A DNA stretch of 64,000 bases, taken from positions 17,144,001 through 17,208,000 of the forward strand of contig JARDYH010000005.1 of assembly GCA_029215795.1 (NCBI GenBank), in the 5' to 3' direction. The notes beneath the pieces are model-generated. The model made no database searches and was not told where the DNA came from. It worked only from the letters and a program-made list of their open reading frames with translations. Below, piece by piece: positions 11,968 to 22,532 of the stretch. The DNA comes from Anniella stebbinsi. Its lineage: Eukaryota; Chordata; Lepidosauria; Squamata; Anniellidae. The position numbers were made by a program, and so were the translations under genes. The first letter of the stretch is position 1, and each line of letters starts with the position of its first letter.

Positions 11968-12105
11968 CCTTCCCTGGTACCCTCCAGATGTGCTGGAATT
12001 CAACTCCCATAATTCCCTGCCTACACGGCCATTAGCTATACACACTGCAAATTATGGGAGTTGAAGTTCAGCACATCTTGAGGGCACCAGGTTGGGGAGG
12101 GCTGT
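11968..12105. mobile_element. palindromic MITE (GGACTACAACTCCCAT family)
   Basis: Inverted arms TGGTACCCTCCAGATG...CAACTCCCATAAT and reverse complement. One of about fourteen copies. Confidence 0.75.
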
Positions 12106-12415
12106 TGCAGGTAGTCCTTTGCCCCCGCCCCCAGGCTGCAGGGCCCTGGACCTCAGCCCCAAGGTCCAACCACATCTACATCACAATGGTTCTCAATGGA
12201 GAGCAGCTCAGAATTTGCCCAAGAGGCATTCCGTAATGAGAGATGATGCAATTCATGTAGATGTGCAAACAAGTTCTTATTTCTGGAAATGAAAATGTTG
12301 CTTCTGGACCTTTTTTAGCAGTTTGGTAGTCTTGAGTGTGCCATAATCCCCAAATCCGCTCTGTTTACCGCTTACCATCTCTGTGACTTATGTCACATCC
12401 CTCCGGTAGACTCAC

Positions 12416-12458
12416 CTGCATTCCTCCAGCCAGCTCTCAATCTTCTTGGATGAGCTCC
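12416..12458 (-). CDS. TESPA1: TESPA1-like gene, 43-nt internal exon
   Basis: On the minus strand a strong acceptor (TTTTTTGCTTGTTTCAAACAG) precedes 43 nt that end in the donor CAG|GTGAGT. Entering in phase 1 from the preceding exon it reads G-SSSKKIESWLEEC and leaves in phase 2. The KIExWLxxC motif is the counterpart of KIEDWLQDC in TESPA1, part of the KRAP-type IP3-receptor-binding region. The exon is far too short to appear as an ORF. It lies between repeats: a palindromic MITE at 11965-12105 and a DNA element from 12710. No intact repeat overlaps it. Confidence 0.78.
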
Positions 12459-12970
12459 CTGTTTGAAACAAGCAAAAAAGAAACATGTCTTAATTAATTG
12501 CTGCTGCTGCTCTGTAACATTTTTCAATTGTATTTCTTCCAATTTGTGGTTGTGAGACACTTTAAATGCCATTTTTCTTGTTAGTAAGGCAAAATGCAAA
12601 CTAAATAAATAAATTTTGCACTGGGTGCTTTCCTCCCATTGCAAATGGGCAGCATAGGGAGGGGGGTCCCAATCCAAATTAGGACCATGGCAGTGATAAA
12701 GAGTTAAAGTAGGGTGGCCATATTTGGGAAATCAAAAAAGAGGACACCCAGTGAGAGGGTGGGAAAGCAGCTTTCCAGGGCCTCTGGAAAGCATGTCATT
12801 CACTCCCACCACCTTAAAGGCCCCAATTGGAACAGAGGAGGGGAAAGGGTGTCATTCCCACCCACCACTGCTCCATTCAGGGCCTTTTCTATAATGTCCT
12901 GGAATGACACACTTTCCCCTTTAAGGCCCTGCTTGGAGCAATGGGAGGAAAATGGCCCACCTCCAGAATG

Positions 12971-12976
12971 AGCATC

Positions 12977-13019
<43 letters not shown>

Positions 13020-13785
13020 TTTCTTACCCGCCTCTCCATTTGGATTGAGGCGGGGAACAACAGTAAATATAAAATATGATAAAATACATAAAACTGATTA
13101 AAAACATGGCACACATTATTAAAATAGCAATAAAACATCATAAAAAACATCCTAAAACCATTCCAAAATTCCACTGGATATGCCTGCCGGAAGAGCCCAG
13201 TCTTTATAGCTTTCTTAAATTCTAAAAGACTGTTAAGTTGACAAGTCTCCTCCGGCAGGTCATTCCACAGTCTTGGAGCGGCAGAAGAAAAGGTCCTCTG
13301 GGTAACGGTTGTCAGCCTAGTCTTGGCCGACTGTAGTAAGTTCTTCCTAGAGGACCTGAGTGTGTGGGGCAGATTGTATGGGAAAAGGTGATCCTGCAGG
13401 TAACCTGGACCCAAACCATGTAGGGCTTTCAAGGTAATGACCAACACTTAGTACTTCGCCCAGAAACTAATTGGCAGCCAGTGGAGCGATTTTAAAGCTG
13501 GCGTGACATGGTCACCCCTAAGTGTACCAGTGACCAACCCGGCTGCCATATTTTGAACTAGTTGAAGTTTCCGGACTAGGCACAGAGGTAGCCCTATGTA
13601 CAGTGCATTGCAGAAGTCGAGTCTCGAAGTGACCAGCATGTGCACTACCATCTTTAGGTCTTCCAACTCGAGGAAAGATATCAGCCGAAGCTGATAGTAG
13701 GCACTCCTGGCCATCGCATCTATCTGGGCTGTCATTTGGAGTGACGGATCCAGGAGCGACGGTTCCAGGATTCCCTCCCACCACA
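12971..13785 (-). mobile_element. L2-like LINE 3' end with reverse-transcriptase remnant
   Basis: Minus strand. Upstream (13780-13448) the frame reads DPSLQMTAQIDAMARSAYY...TSRLDFCNALYIGLP, then shifts to a second frame reading KALHGLGPGYLQDHLFPY and SAAPRLWNDLP. This is the C-terminal part of a non-LTR retrotransposon ORF2. The frame change near 13448 marks it as dead. The 3' end has the GGCGGG...TACCCGCCTC motif and a (TTA)n tail, seen as (AAT)n at 12979-13018. Confidence 0.85.
12979..13018. repeat. (AAT)n microsatellite, LINE tail
   Basis: About 13 trinucleotide units at the 3' tail of the LINE. The same tail type ends the LINE at 23595-23925. Confidence 0.9.
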
Positions 13786-13934
13786 CTAATGCAGCCTTAA
13801 AAGGGAAAGTGTATCTTTCCAGGACATTATAGAAAATTACAGAAAATACCCCTGACACCCAGGATAGAACCAAAACCAGGACAAATCCAGGGAAATCCTG
13901 TCAGTTGGTCACCCTAGAAGGCACCCCTTTCTCT

Positions 13935-14072
13935 ACACCAGAGTTGGGCAACCCAGGACCCTCCAGATGTTTTCAGCTACAATACTCAGAATGCCTGACC
14001 GTTGACCACACTGGCTGGGACTTATGGGAGTTGTAGTCCAAAACATCTGAGTGGCACCAGATTTCCTTTCCC
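13935..14072. mobile_element. palindromic MITE (GGACTACAACTCCCAT family)
   Basis: CCTCCAGATGTTTTCAGCTAC and GGGAGTTGTAGTCCAAAACATCTGA arms. Confidence 0.75.
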
Positions 14073-14608
14073 TGCCCTACACGGTGCCCGTATCCTGCTC
14101 ATCCCCTTCCCTTGGGCAATGTATTTGTGAAAGAAACACCAACTGGGGCTGAACTATGTGACAAACATCACATCTCACTTGGCCCTGAAACAGAAATAGA
14201 AACTTCCCACAGGGGAGAAGCAGTGAGGTTCAAGCTTGTCACAGTTCTGAGTTCTGCCTCAAAGCAAGGACCAATTGCACGCTTCCCCACATTTTTAAAA
14301 AAGTGCACACTCAAATGTGTTGTTTCCCCACCACCACCACATTGACTAAAGCATGGAAATGTGTATTTTCACTCAGTGTGCATTTTTAAAGTACACATTT
14401 GTTTTCAAATGTGCACTTTGCAAATGAGCATCACTTTCAGGGGTGTAAACAGGCCAGTTCTGGTCATAATCCAATGCAAGCAAAATTCTTGTACTTTTCA
14501 TAAGACTCATGAGAGCTGAATCCACCTGCCATTATGCTCTGACTGGAGAGTCTGTCTGGAAAAGCTTCCACTCCTATCCTTGCACAAAACCACAAAGGGT
14601 GACACACT

Positions 14609-14835
14609 GGCTGAATTCAGACAACACGATAGTCAATGGTGGGGTAATAATCAACTTTACAGTTGTTCAACTAGGGGGTACTCCCCACACAACATGGTAA
14701 TAAATAATCAACTGTGGTGTGGATTAGGATCAGCGCTGAGTTGACTATGGCAGCATTCGGATGACACGATAGTCAATACAACTGACGATTGTTTCCCCCA
14801 CCCCCAGTTGCTCATTGTGTCATCCGAATTCAGCC
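14609..14835 (+). mobile_element. Harbinger-like MITE (GGCTGAATTC family)
   Basis: A 227-bp non-autonomous element with GGCTGAATTC / GAATTCAGCC ends and an internal partial palindrome around ATAGTCAA motifs. The flanking triplets are ACT and AGT, not identical, unlike other copies. Confidence 0.8.
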
Positions 14836-14997
14836 AGTGTCTTTCTCTTAACTGTTGTATCAGCCAGGTTATTATGAGTCCTGGGGAATCTCTTGCTTTG
14901 GGCCACCTTTCTCCTCGCTCAGCAAATAAGGGATCCCTCATTCCTTAAGAAACACCCATCCTCTCAGAAAACAAGGCAAAACTTGAAGTGAGGATGA

Positions 14998-15118
14998 CAC
15001 TGTAAATCTATCTACACTACAGCTTTAAAATGGTTTATAACAGTTTTAAACTGGTTAATAACCACCAGTTTAAAACTGTTATAAACTGTTTTAAAGCAGT
15101 AGTGTAGATAGGCTCTGT
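14998..15118. repeat. near-perfect 110-bp palindrome
   Basis: CTATCTACACTACAGCTTTA and its inverse enclose a TTAAACTGG / CCAGTTTAA centre. The structure is a complete foldback MITE; the flanking duplication is unclear. Confidence 0.8.
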
Positions 15119-15213
15119 GTTAATTGCTAGCATGCAAAATGCTGTAGGGGGAGCGGGATGGGAGAATTTGCAGAGGAGAAGCAGCGAGCAGGAGGGGTGC
15201 TCAACCCTCCCCC

Positions 15214-15703
15214 TAGGGTGACCAGATACAAAAGAGGGCAGGGCTCCTGCAGTTTTAACTGTTGTGATGAAGAGGGAATTTCACCAGGTGTAGGCTGATC
15301 ATATGAAAAGAAGGACAGGGCTCATGTAACTTTAACAGTTGTAGAGAAAAGGGAATTTCAGCCAGTGTCATTTGTAGGCAATTAGTTCCTGATGAAATTC
15401 CCTCTTCATCACAACAGTTAAAGGTGCAGGAGCTATACTAGATTGACCAGATACAAAAGAAGGCAGAGCCCCTGCAACTTTCACTGTTGTGAATTTCACC
15501 AGGAACTAATTGCATACAAATGACACTGGCTGAAATTCCCTTTTCTCTACAACTGTTAAAGTTACATGAGCCCTGTCCTCCTTTTCATATAGTCAGCCTA
15601 ATCAGGTGCTGCTTGCATACAAAGGACACCTGCTAAAATTCCCTTTCCTATACAACTATTAAAGATACAGGAGCCAGGTCCTCCTTTCCATATGGTCACC
15701 CTA
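15214..15703. mobile_element. hAT-like foldback MITE, outer copy
   Basis: Halves at 15214-15290 and 15601-15703 form one element of the GAGGGCAGGGCTCCTGCAG subfamily, with CCTCCCCC / CCTCCTGC flanks (6 of 8). It is split by a second copy. Confidence 0.78.
15291..15600. mobile_element. hAT-like foldback MITE nested in a relative
   Basis: 310 bp with TAGGCTGATC / reverse-complement ends. The flanks ACCAGGTG / ATCAGGTG match at 7 of 8 bases. It is inserted into the outer element at 15214-15703. Confidence 0.82.
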
Positions 15704-15939
15704 CCTCCTGCCCTCTATTTTCCTCTGCAAACCCTCCCCCTTGCTGTTTTTCTTCCCCAACTGGGATTTCCCAGATATTTTTTACTGGACAACTAGGGTT
15801 TGCAGAGGAAAAGAAATGGGGCGGGGGAAAGGGTTAAGCCCCCCTCTCATCCACCACCACTTGCAGATAAGAAACAACTCGTTGGAGGGGGAATTCTGAA
15901 CCACCACCACCACCCCGTGCTTTCCTCCAGAAACTTCCT

Positions 15940-16189
15940 TACCCCCGTTGTTTTTCTCTACAAGGCATTGAGGTTAAAAGTAAGCAAACACTGAGGGAGA
16001 GGGAAGCAGCTGAGATAAGCATTAACTCCGCTCGGATAAAGGACTTTCTCTGCTCCAAAATAATACGCAAAATAGAGGAAAAGAGGCAAGATGGGTGCAG
16101 GACAGGGACGACGTCATGTGAGTCCTGCGCTGCAATACCAGGTACCAGGCGTGGCGAGAGTGCGTTAAACCGCTGGTGTGATGGAGCTT
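15940..16189 (-). mobile_element. relative of the 5254 insert, minus orientation
   Basis: The minus strand begins AGCTCCATCACACCAGCGG and continues through CpG-rich sequence. The other end is not fixed. Confidence 0.45.
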
Positions 16190-16679
16190 TTGGAGGGGAA
16201 AGCAACACGAGACTCCAGTTCACCATACCCTCCCCAGGGGCCACTTTTCTCCTTTAAATCACACACTTGCACTTCCATGGTTCGTTTGTGGCGGGTGTCT
16301 TCCTGGCACAGCCCATGTTTGATAAACAGGTTGCGCTGCCGTCCTACCTAACTAGACCCGTAGGGAAATGCTGTCTTGAAAATCCATGTAGGAGTGTGTT
16401 TGTTTTCAAGAAAGACACTTGTTTGGGCATGCAAAACCAGCGTTGTTTCTCACACTGGAAAATCTCCCCTGTTCGACCCATTTCCCCCACGCTTGTAGTA
16501 GAAATCAAGGAAAGTGGGAGTGGAGGAGAGAGCAAAATGACTCAAGAGTGACTGAGCACATGAGGAAGGCCACAGCTCCGTGGCAGAGCACATAACTGGC
16601 TTGGAAAGTCCCTGAAATCACCTATTCCTAGTGTGTCTGGGGTCAAAAGATAGGGCAATGATGAGGAAGCTGTGTCTTT

Positions 16680-16885
16680 TTAGATGAGGTTGGACTCCCA
16701 TCAGTCCCAGCCAGGTTTCCCTATGCTTGGCGATGATGGGAATCGGTGTCCAACATCTGGAGAGCCACAGGGACCCCACCCCTGGACTAGGGAAGAAAAA
16801 CATCTCTGTTCAAGACCTTGGGGAGCTTCTCGCAGTCCAAATAGACCAACTTTCCCCAACCTGGCCCCCTCCAGATGTGTTCATC
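16680..16885. mobile_element. palindromic MITE fragments (two)
   Basis: 16680-16785 (GGACTCCCATCAGTCCCAGCC, GTCCAACATCTGGAG) and a left-end fragment 16848-16885 (CCCCAACCTGGCCCCCTCC). Eroded. Confidence 0.6.
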
Positions 16886-16984
16886 CACCAGCCATCATGT
16901 TAGGGAAACCTGGAAGATATAGTGCTGGGCTTGATGAGCCAGTGACCTGATACAGTATCAGGGTGAAGACCAGGGCCAGAGTCA

Positions 16985-18225
16985 AGGGTTGGCATGGACA
17001 GGCATATGCCATGGGCCCACACCCCAGCAGGGACCCACCTACAAGAGCCCCCTAGACCTACTCTTCCTCTTCACTGCTGGTAGTCTGTTTGTTTACCTGC
17101 CTCTCGCTCTGACCCAGACAATGGTGGTAGTGAGAAGGAGGAGCAGTAGATGGCGCTGCCTACTTACTGATTGGCTTTCTAGGCCTGTCAAACAAGCAAG
17201 TGGTAACAATGATGAGAGAGAAGATGAGAAGTAGGGATGTGTATCTTATCGTTAAAATGTATGATAATGATACAATAAGGTCGTTATGGTGCATGTGTTT
17301 AACGATGACGATACGATAGAAAAAACTACGATAACCATTGGAGACGATAATTTTCAGGCGATTTTATCGTTTTATCAGACCGCCATATAAATATACCTAT
17401 AACTTCTGTATTTTAAAAGTTAGAGGCTTGAAACTTGGTCACAGTGCTTATGGGGTATGCCTAAGTATGTGTATGAAATTTGAGATTGATCCCTCCAACC
17501 CTCGATTTTATATGAATTTTTAAAAGATCGTTTCCGTTCTGACAAGTCTGAATGAACGCATGTAGTGAGCTGTCATTCTGTTCTGTCAGAACGGAAACGA
17601 TCTTTAATAAATTCATATAAAATCGAGGGTTGGAGGGATTGATCTCAAATTTGGCACATATGTGTAGAAACATGTGCTACACATATAAGCCAAATTTGAG
17701 ATTGATCCCTCCAACCCTCAATTTTATATGAATTTATTAAAGATCGTTTCAGTTCTGACAAATCAGAATGACAGCTCATCACGTGCGTTCATTCAGACCG
17801 GAAACGATCTTTTAAAAATTCATATAAAATCGAGGGTTGGAGGGATTGATCTCAAATTTCATACACATACTTAGGCATACCCCATAAGCACTGTGACCAA
17901 GTTTCAAGCCTCTAACTTTTAAAATACAGAAGTTATAGGCATTTTTTCCTTTAAAAATAGGTCTGCAAAAAATATTATTTTTTCATGATAATTATCGTGA
18001 AGATGATACAGTTCACCTACGATATGAATGGAGACGATATTTTTTTTGGTCCAAAATGACGATAACAATAAATGACGATATTTTTTGGTGTGCACACCCC
18101 TAATGAGAAGCAATAGTAGCTGGTGACCATGGTGGTGAGAAGGCAGAACCAATGAAGGAGGGCACCATTTGGGGGTGTCTTGCCCAAAGGCCCACAAAAA
18201 CCTGGAACTGGCACTGGTGAAGACA
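16985..18225 (+). repeat. dispersed repeat 'A', split by the AT-rich hAT-like element
   Basis: Pieces 16985-17231 and 18103-18225: GGTGGTGAGAAGGCAGAACC, GTGTCTTGCCCAAAGGCCC. The same family as 8985-11160 received an independent insertion. Confidence 0.6.
17232..18102. mobile_element. AT-rich hAT-like multi-hairpin element
   Basis: 871 bp, ends TAGGGATGTG and CACACCCCTA, with exact 8-bp duplications ATGAGAAG (17224-17231, 18103-18110). Subterminal regions repeat short TATCGT and ACGAT motifs. The interior is a set of long inverted repeats: the segment around 17400-17530 recurs inverted at about 17810-17940, with two further inverted blocks carrying AGATCGTTTC between them. It shares ends, but not the interior, with the GC-rich elements. 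Confidence 0.85.
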
Positions 18226-18597
18226 GACATAACATATAAAAGAAAGCCCCCCCAAAAAGGCATGATGGGGTGGGAGGGGCTTTGAACAACTGAAATGACA
18301 GGCATGCATGCCAACAAATCAAATGGTAGTTCAGCTGACAGCATTACCGCCTCCCTCCCCCACACTCTGCATGATTTGAGGCAGGTTGTCCACCTTTTTT
18401 TTTTAAAGCCCCGCATTCCTATTCATACTTTTATCTGTTCGTTCATCACCTTCTTAAAAGGAAGGTCACCTCCCAGGGGCTAGCCAATCAGCACCACACA
18501 CAGCTAGCGTCTGCATCAAACTTTTAGGCTCCCTCTCTCCCCTGGGTTCAACTGTGGAGAGGAAACGTCCATTTGGATTGACCGCCGGTCCCTGGCC

Positions 18598-18614
18598 CCG
18601 CTAGTCTAAAAATA
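18598..18614. promoter_or_regulatory. candidate MEF2-type site CTAAAAATAG
   Basis: CTAAAAATAG matches the MEF2 consensus YTAWWWWTAR exactly. It lies just inside the first intron of the TESPA1-like gene, about 110 bp after the AGCCAATCAGC CCAAT-like motif at 18482-18492, in a stretch with no recognised repeat. Short motifs of this kind occur by chance, and function is not shown. Confidence 0.2.
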
Positions 18615-18829
18615 GGCTTGTTTTCTTCCTTTCCTTTTCACACTGAGACAGCTTCACAGAGATCCCATGGGTCTCAAACCACTGGTTTCCCATCCCCGTT
18701 ATATTTCATGGGGATCACATCCACCCCATGAATGCATTTCATGCCCAAACAGGTGTTATGGGGAGGGACACATATTAAGAAAGCCACTGGGTAGGCCGGG
18801 TTCCGTGTGTGCATGTCCGGCTGTCTCAC

Positions 18830-19002
18830 CTTGCAAGAAAGCATTCTCCAAGAACTTGGGCTGCTGCTCCGACGAAGCATGGGATGCCTCCTCTTTTGTA
18901 GCCACATTGTGCCATGTGCATCTCTGCTTGGCCCATGCGTGCCGCCGCTCCCAAGAGGATTGGCTCAACCATGAGGTGAAATTGTTCATAGCTGCTGGGA
19001 AC
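18830..19002 (-). CDS. TESPA1: TESPA1-like gene, first coding exon (minus strand)
   Basis: The exon is read on the minus strand. A pyrimidine-rich acceptor ending CTCCCTAG sits at 19003-19010, and a CAAG|GTGAGA donor follows at 18829. A second AG just before the start codon would also work. The ATG is at 18987-18989 and opens 53 codons plus one base. The peptide starts MNNFTSW and contains SSWERRHAWAKQRCTWHN. This resembles the N-terminus of TESPA1/ITPRID proteins, where a SWE(K/R)RRAW...W segment precedes the IP3-receptor-binding region; in TESPA1 it also lies close to the initiator Met. It ends in phase 1, which fits the exon at 12416-12458 across an intron of about 6.4 kb. TESPA1 is known as a lymphoid adaptor that binds IP3 receptors and PLC-gamma1 in T-cell-receptor signalling. 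The family call is fairly firm through the downstream exons. The choice of TESPA1 over ITPRID1 or ITPRID2 is less certain. Confidence 0.72.
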
Positions 19003-19172
19003 CTAGGGAGAAATGGAACAGCAGGGAGCTGAGATCTCAGGATGTTTGATTTGGCAGCATTACCGATTGTGCCAGTGGCAAATCAGTTTACCAGCCTTCT
19101 GATACCTGTGGCACAGTGTCCTCCTCTCCCTGGTCCTCCAAATTAAAATCAGACACATACTTCAATTGACAT

Positions 19173-19385
19173 TAGGGATGTCTGTCGCCTGGTTCTCCAG
19201 CCCTTTTGGGTTTCTATGGATTTCCATGGTACTCCTGACTTGGCTTGCCTTTGAGAGCTGAGTCACCATTTTTTCCCAAAATCCTGGACATTTTTCCAGT
19301 TTATTTTTTAAAATTTGTGTAACCAGAAATTTGTGCAAATTTCAGGCATGGGTTGTGTAATTTCCACAAATCCAAGTTTTGACAA
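19173..19385 (+). mobile_element. hAT-like element, left part only
   Basis: TAGGGATGTCTGTCGCC, then CCAGCCCTTTTGGG and an ATTTGTG-rich stretch, match the left half of the element at 43362-43803. I could not fix the right end. Confidence 0.55.
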
Positions 19386-19865
19386 CACAACGAGCCATCA
19401 TGGGCATCAACAACTCCAAAACAAGCCATGGCTTCTAGGGTGGCTAGTCCGTGAAAAATACGCAACTTTGTAGCAACCACGCTGGATTCACACAAACGAC
19501 AACTCAACTTTGTGTTGTCATGATGAGCGAACCAGGTCATAGACTTAGGAGTGCCCAAGGCACCCTCCTTGTGGCAGCAGGACAGCATTTCCTGGACAGT
19601 GGTAATGCTTTGGATAAGCTTCATGTCACAGAACTGACTCAAATACTAGTGTGAGAGCATTTCATGATCATAAATACTGGGCTTTTGTTAAAAGGTGCAT
19701 ATGAACGATGTGGCTACAGAAATATGGGCAGATAGACGGGAGATCACAACTGCAGGCGGCTTCCCCATTCTAAAGGGCAAAGAGCCACCACATCTGACAT
19801 GGTAGCAAACGTTCTTGAGATACACTCCATCCCCTCTTGCAGGCCACTATTTGGGGTTCATTGAT

Positions 19866-20128
19866 TTAGGCCAGATCCACACCAAGCAGGGTATAGCACT
19901 ATGAAACTGGTATGAAAGCGGTATATAAGAGACAGGAGACACACTACTGCTTTATAGGGGTATTGAAGTGCACTGACAACTGTTGGGGCCTATTGACACA
20001 TACCATATACTAATTTCATACTGCTTTCATAGTACTGTATCCTGCTTGGTGTGGCTCCTGCCTCTTATATACCGCTTTCATACCACTTTCATCGTGCTAT
20101 ATCCTGCTTGGTGTGGATCTTGCCTTAG
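19866..20128. repeat. palindromic repeat (CACCAAGCAGG ends)
   Basis: The inverted ends are AGATCCACACCAAGCAGG and its reverse complement, with GGTATGAAAGCGGTATATAA-type inner blocks. Related pieces are at 7272-7386 and around 21206-21285. Confidence 0.7.
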
Positions 20129-20129
20129 G

Positions 20130-20235
20130 GTGCCCTTTTCTGCACTAGCATTCAGAGGCTTACTGCCTCTCATATGGAGGTATTATATAGCCAGTACAAC
20201 TAGTAGCCATTGATAGCCTCCTCCCCTATGAACTA
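20130..20235 (-). mobile_element. retroposon fragment (TAGTAGCCATTGATAG type)
   Basis: CATTCAGAGGCTTACTGCC through CTAGTAGCCATTGATAGCC matches the middle of the 48 kb copy. Confidence 0.6.
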
Positions 20236-20599
20236 ATGGATGCTGTTCCCCTCATGTCAATGAGAGTGACAGGCGGTGCCATTATCTCAAGTACCACTCA
20301 CGGCTTCGAGAGGCTCGTTTCCTGCTGGCAGTTCGGGCCAAGATCAGCAGGCTGACGGTAAAGGCCGCAGCAATCGGAGGGTGGGAGTGTTGAGAGGCCA
20401 TGTTAGACATAACATTTGTCACAGAGCCCTGGTGCCCTGCTTGTTTTCACTATTATTTAGGGAGCTGGATTGGGTGAGAGGTGGGGGCTTTAACCCTTTG
20501 TCCCCCACCAGATGAGACCCACTCTAAACCTATTACATGCAATGGGTGGGAAACCTCACGTTTGGCCCTCAGTCATAGCATAATTGGCAAGAAGAAGAG

Positions 20600-21285
20600 T
20601 GTACTGTCCAACGCTACTGCTGGTTTATAATGGTATTGGCCCTTTCCACACCAGGCTTTTTGCCTGGGATGGCCCCCGGCTGCTCCCTTTGAGTCCAAAT
20701 GACACACAGGGAGTCCCAGGGGTGGGGGGTGGGGGGCAGGCACGGGATTTTCCTGGGTAAAGAGAAACCAGAAAAATCCTGAATCTTCCGCAGTCCTGGG
20801 AACTTCCCGGGACTGTGGAAGTTGTGCCCGCCCGTTCTGGGAGCAGCCGTGCTTATTCGCGAGTACGCACGGCTACAAAATGGACACAGAGCTTCACCGC
20901 GCAGCTCCGTGGCATCAGGTGTGGGGGTGGCACCAGTTTTTCACCCCCAGGGAGGGCAAGGAGGGGATGGGGGCTGATCGCGTGTGGGTTTTGTTTTGCT
21001 TTGTACTTACTTTTGTGGAAGAGCGTTCCTGTTCTCTTCCTGGGTAGGGAACACACTCAAAATGGGCACTGCGACGGCGCTATGGCCCGGGAGCAGCCCA
21101 GGTTGTCGCATTTTTCATGTGCATTGGGCCGATGAACCTGGAAGTGGCTACTTCCGGTTCCACCACCCCTCTGGCCCTCTACACCCCTCTGGTGTAGAAA
21201 GGACCATTGACAACTGCTGAGGCCATGACACATACCGTTTCCAAACCACTTTCAAAGTGTTATATCCTGCTTGTTGTCCATCTGG
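20600..21285. repeat. palindromic repeat (CACCAAGCAGG family), split
   Basis: Right part 21209-21285 (AAACCACTTTCAAAGTG, ATATCCTGCTTG). It is interrupted by the element at 20638-21205. The left part is short and eroded. Confidence 0.5.
20638..21205. mobile_element. Harbinger-like element (GGCCCTTTCCACACCAG ends)
   Basis: 568 bp with inverted ends GGCCCTTTCCACACCAG / GGTCCTTTCTACACCAG and an exact 3-bp duplication ATT (20635-20637, 21206-21208). The GC-rich interior has CpG and no convincing ORF. It splits a palindromic repeat whose halves are 20600-20637 and 21206-21285. Confidence 0.72.
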
Positions 21286-21344
21286 GAAACTGAATCAAGC
21301 ATCGCCGTCATGTTTTTTCTTCTCTCCTCCCTCCCATTCTTCCC

Positions 21345-21585
21345 TTTATTTATTCATCTCCCAGTTTTTTTCCTCTTGCAAGGAACCCAGGGCGGCTTAC
21401 GTGATTCCTTCTCCTCCCCATTTTATCCTCACAGCAACTGTGTGAGGTAGAGTAAACTGAAAGTCAGTGATTGGTCTAAACTCACCCAGTGAGCTACACG
21501 GCCGAGTGGGGACTAGAACCCAGATCTCCGTAGTCCCGGTCCAACACTCTAACTTCTACACCACCCTGGATCTCCCTGCAACGGT
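21345..21585 (-). mobile_element. MIR-like tRNA-derived SINE
   Basis: Same family as 6340-6545: CCTCACAGCAACTGTGTGAGG core (plus view), GGGTTCTAGTCCCC B-box and GGTGTAGAAGTTAGAGTG head on the minus strand. Confidence 0.78.
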
Positions 21586-22007
21586 TACCTTGTGTGTCAG
21601 CATGACTTTTTAGATTGTGTGCCTGAGGGCAGGGACTGTCTGATGCTTGATTCTTTGAAGTAGCTGGGAGACTTTTGACTGAGGAGCAGGATAGAAACGC
21701 TTCAAATAAAAGAAACAAGATGTGCCATTGGCAACACCTCCTTTAAAATTAGCAATGATCTCCACAGCTGGGCCAGCCCCTGAACCCTTCACTGCAGCAG
21801 CCTATTATGCAGAAATGTAGCCAAGGGAGTGTTTCCTAGCCCATGTGGGGAAAGCAGGCCACCTGCTTTTATTTTTGTGTGTGTCGGACTGCTGTTAAAA
21901 GCACAGGAGCAAGTTCAGTTTAAAAATAAATGATAATCTTATTTTTTTATTAGGCATTCATATTGTGGGTGTATTTTGCATTTGACCCAGGGCTTCATGA
22001 AAAGCAG

Positions 22008-22132
22008 CTTTCCCCAATCTGAGGCCCTCCAGATGTGTTGGACTGCAATTCCATCATCCCCAGGCAGCATGGGCAATGCTGGCTGGGATGATGGGAATTG
22101 TAGTGTAACACCAGGCTGAGAAAGGCTAGTAT
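22008..22132. mobile_element. palindromic MITE (GGACTACAACTCCCAT family)
   Basis: CAGCTTTCCCCAATCTGAGG left end, GGGATGATGGGAATTGTAG right arm. Confidence 0.75.
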
Positions 22133-22212
22133 AAAGGCATGTGACACAGCAATCTCTCTGCTGCTCTGGTCTGGTCAGTGGAATGCACTTCCACAAGATG
22201 TAGCGACTAATT

Positions 22213-22532
22213 TAGGGTGACCAGATAAAATCCAGGTCAGGGCTCATGTAACTTTAACAGTTGTAGAGAAAAGGCAATTTCAGCCAGTGTCATTTGTATG
22301 CAATTAGTTCCTGGTGAAACTCCCTCTTCATCACAACAGTTAAAGTTGCAGGGGCCCTGCCTTCTTTTGTATATGGTCACTCTAGTATAGTGCCTGCACC
22401 TTTAACTGTTGTGATGAAGAGGGAATTTCACCAGGAACTAATTGCATACAAATGACACTGGCTGAAATTCCCTTTTCTCTACTACTGTTAAAGTTACATG
22501 AGCCCTGACCTGGATTTTATCTGGTCACCCTA
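22213..22532. mobile_element. hAT-like foldback MITE
   Basis: 320 bp, TAGGGTGACC / GGTCACCCTA ends and near-perfect arms. No clear 8-bp duplication is visible. Confidence 0.85.

Larger units (their letters stand above)
12710..13916. mobile_element. DNA element (TAGGGTGGCC / GGTCACCCTA) split by a LINE
   Basis: The outer pieces 12710-12970 and about 13785-13916 share inverted AAAGGGAAAGTGT / ACACTTTCCCCTTT and TTCTATAATGTCCTGG blocks. A LINE 3' end lies between them. No clear duplication is visible. Confidence 0.6.

Noticed and set aside
12800..13873. Two ORFs with reverse-transcriptase-like sequence as a functional gene
   Set aside because: They are two frames of one decayed LINE ORF2. The poly-Ile run is the (AAT)n tail read backwards.
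18667..19032. 121-codon plus-strand ORF over the first TESPA1-like exon
   Set aside because: The opposite strand has start codon, splice sites, phase continuity and family motifs. The plus-strand frame is a shadow of it.
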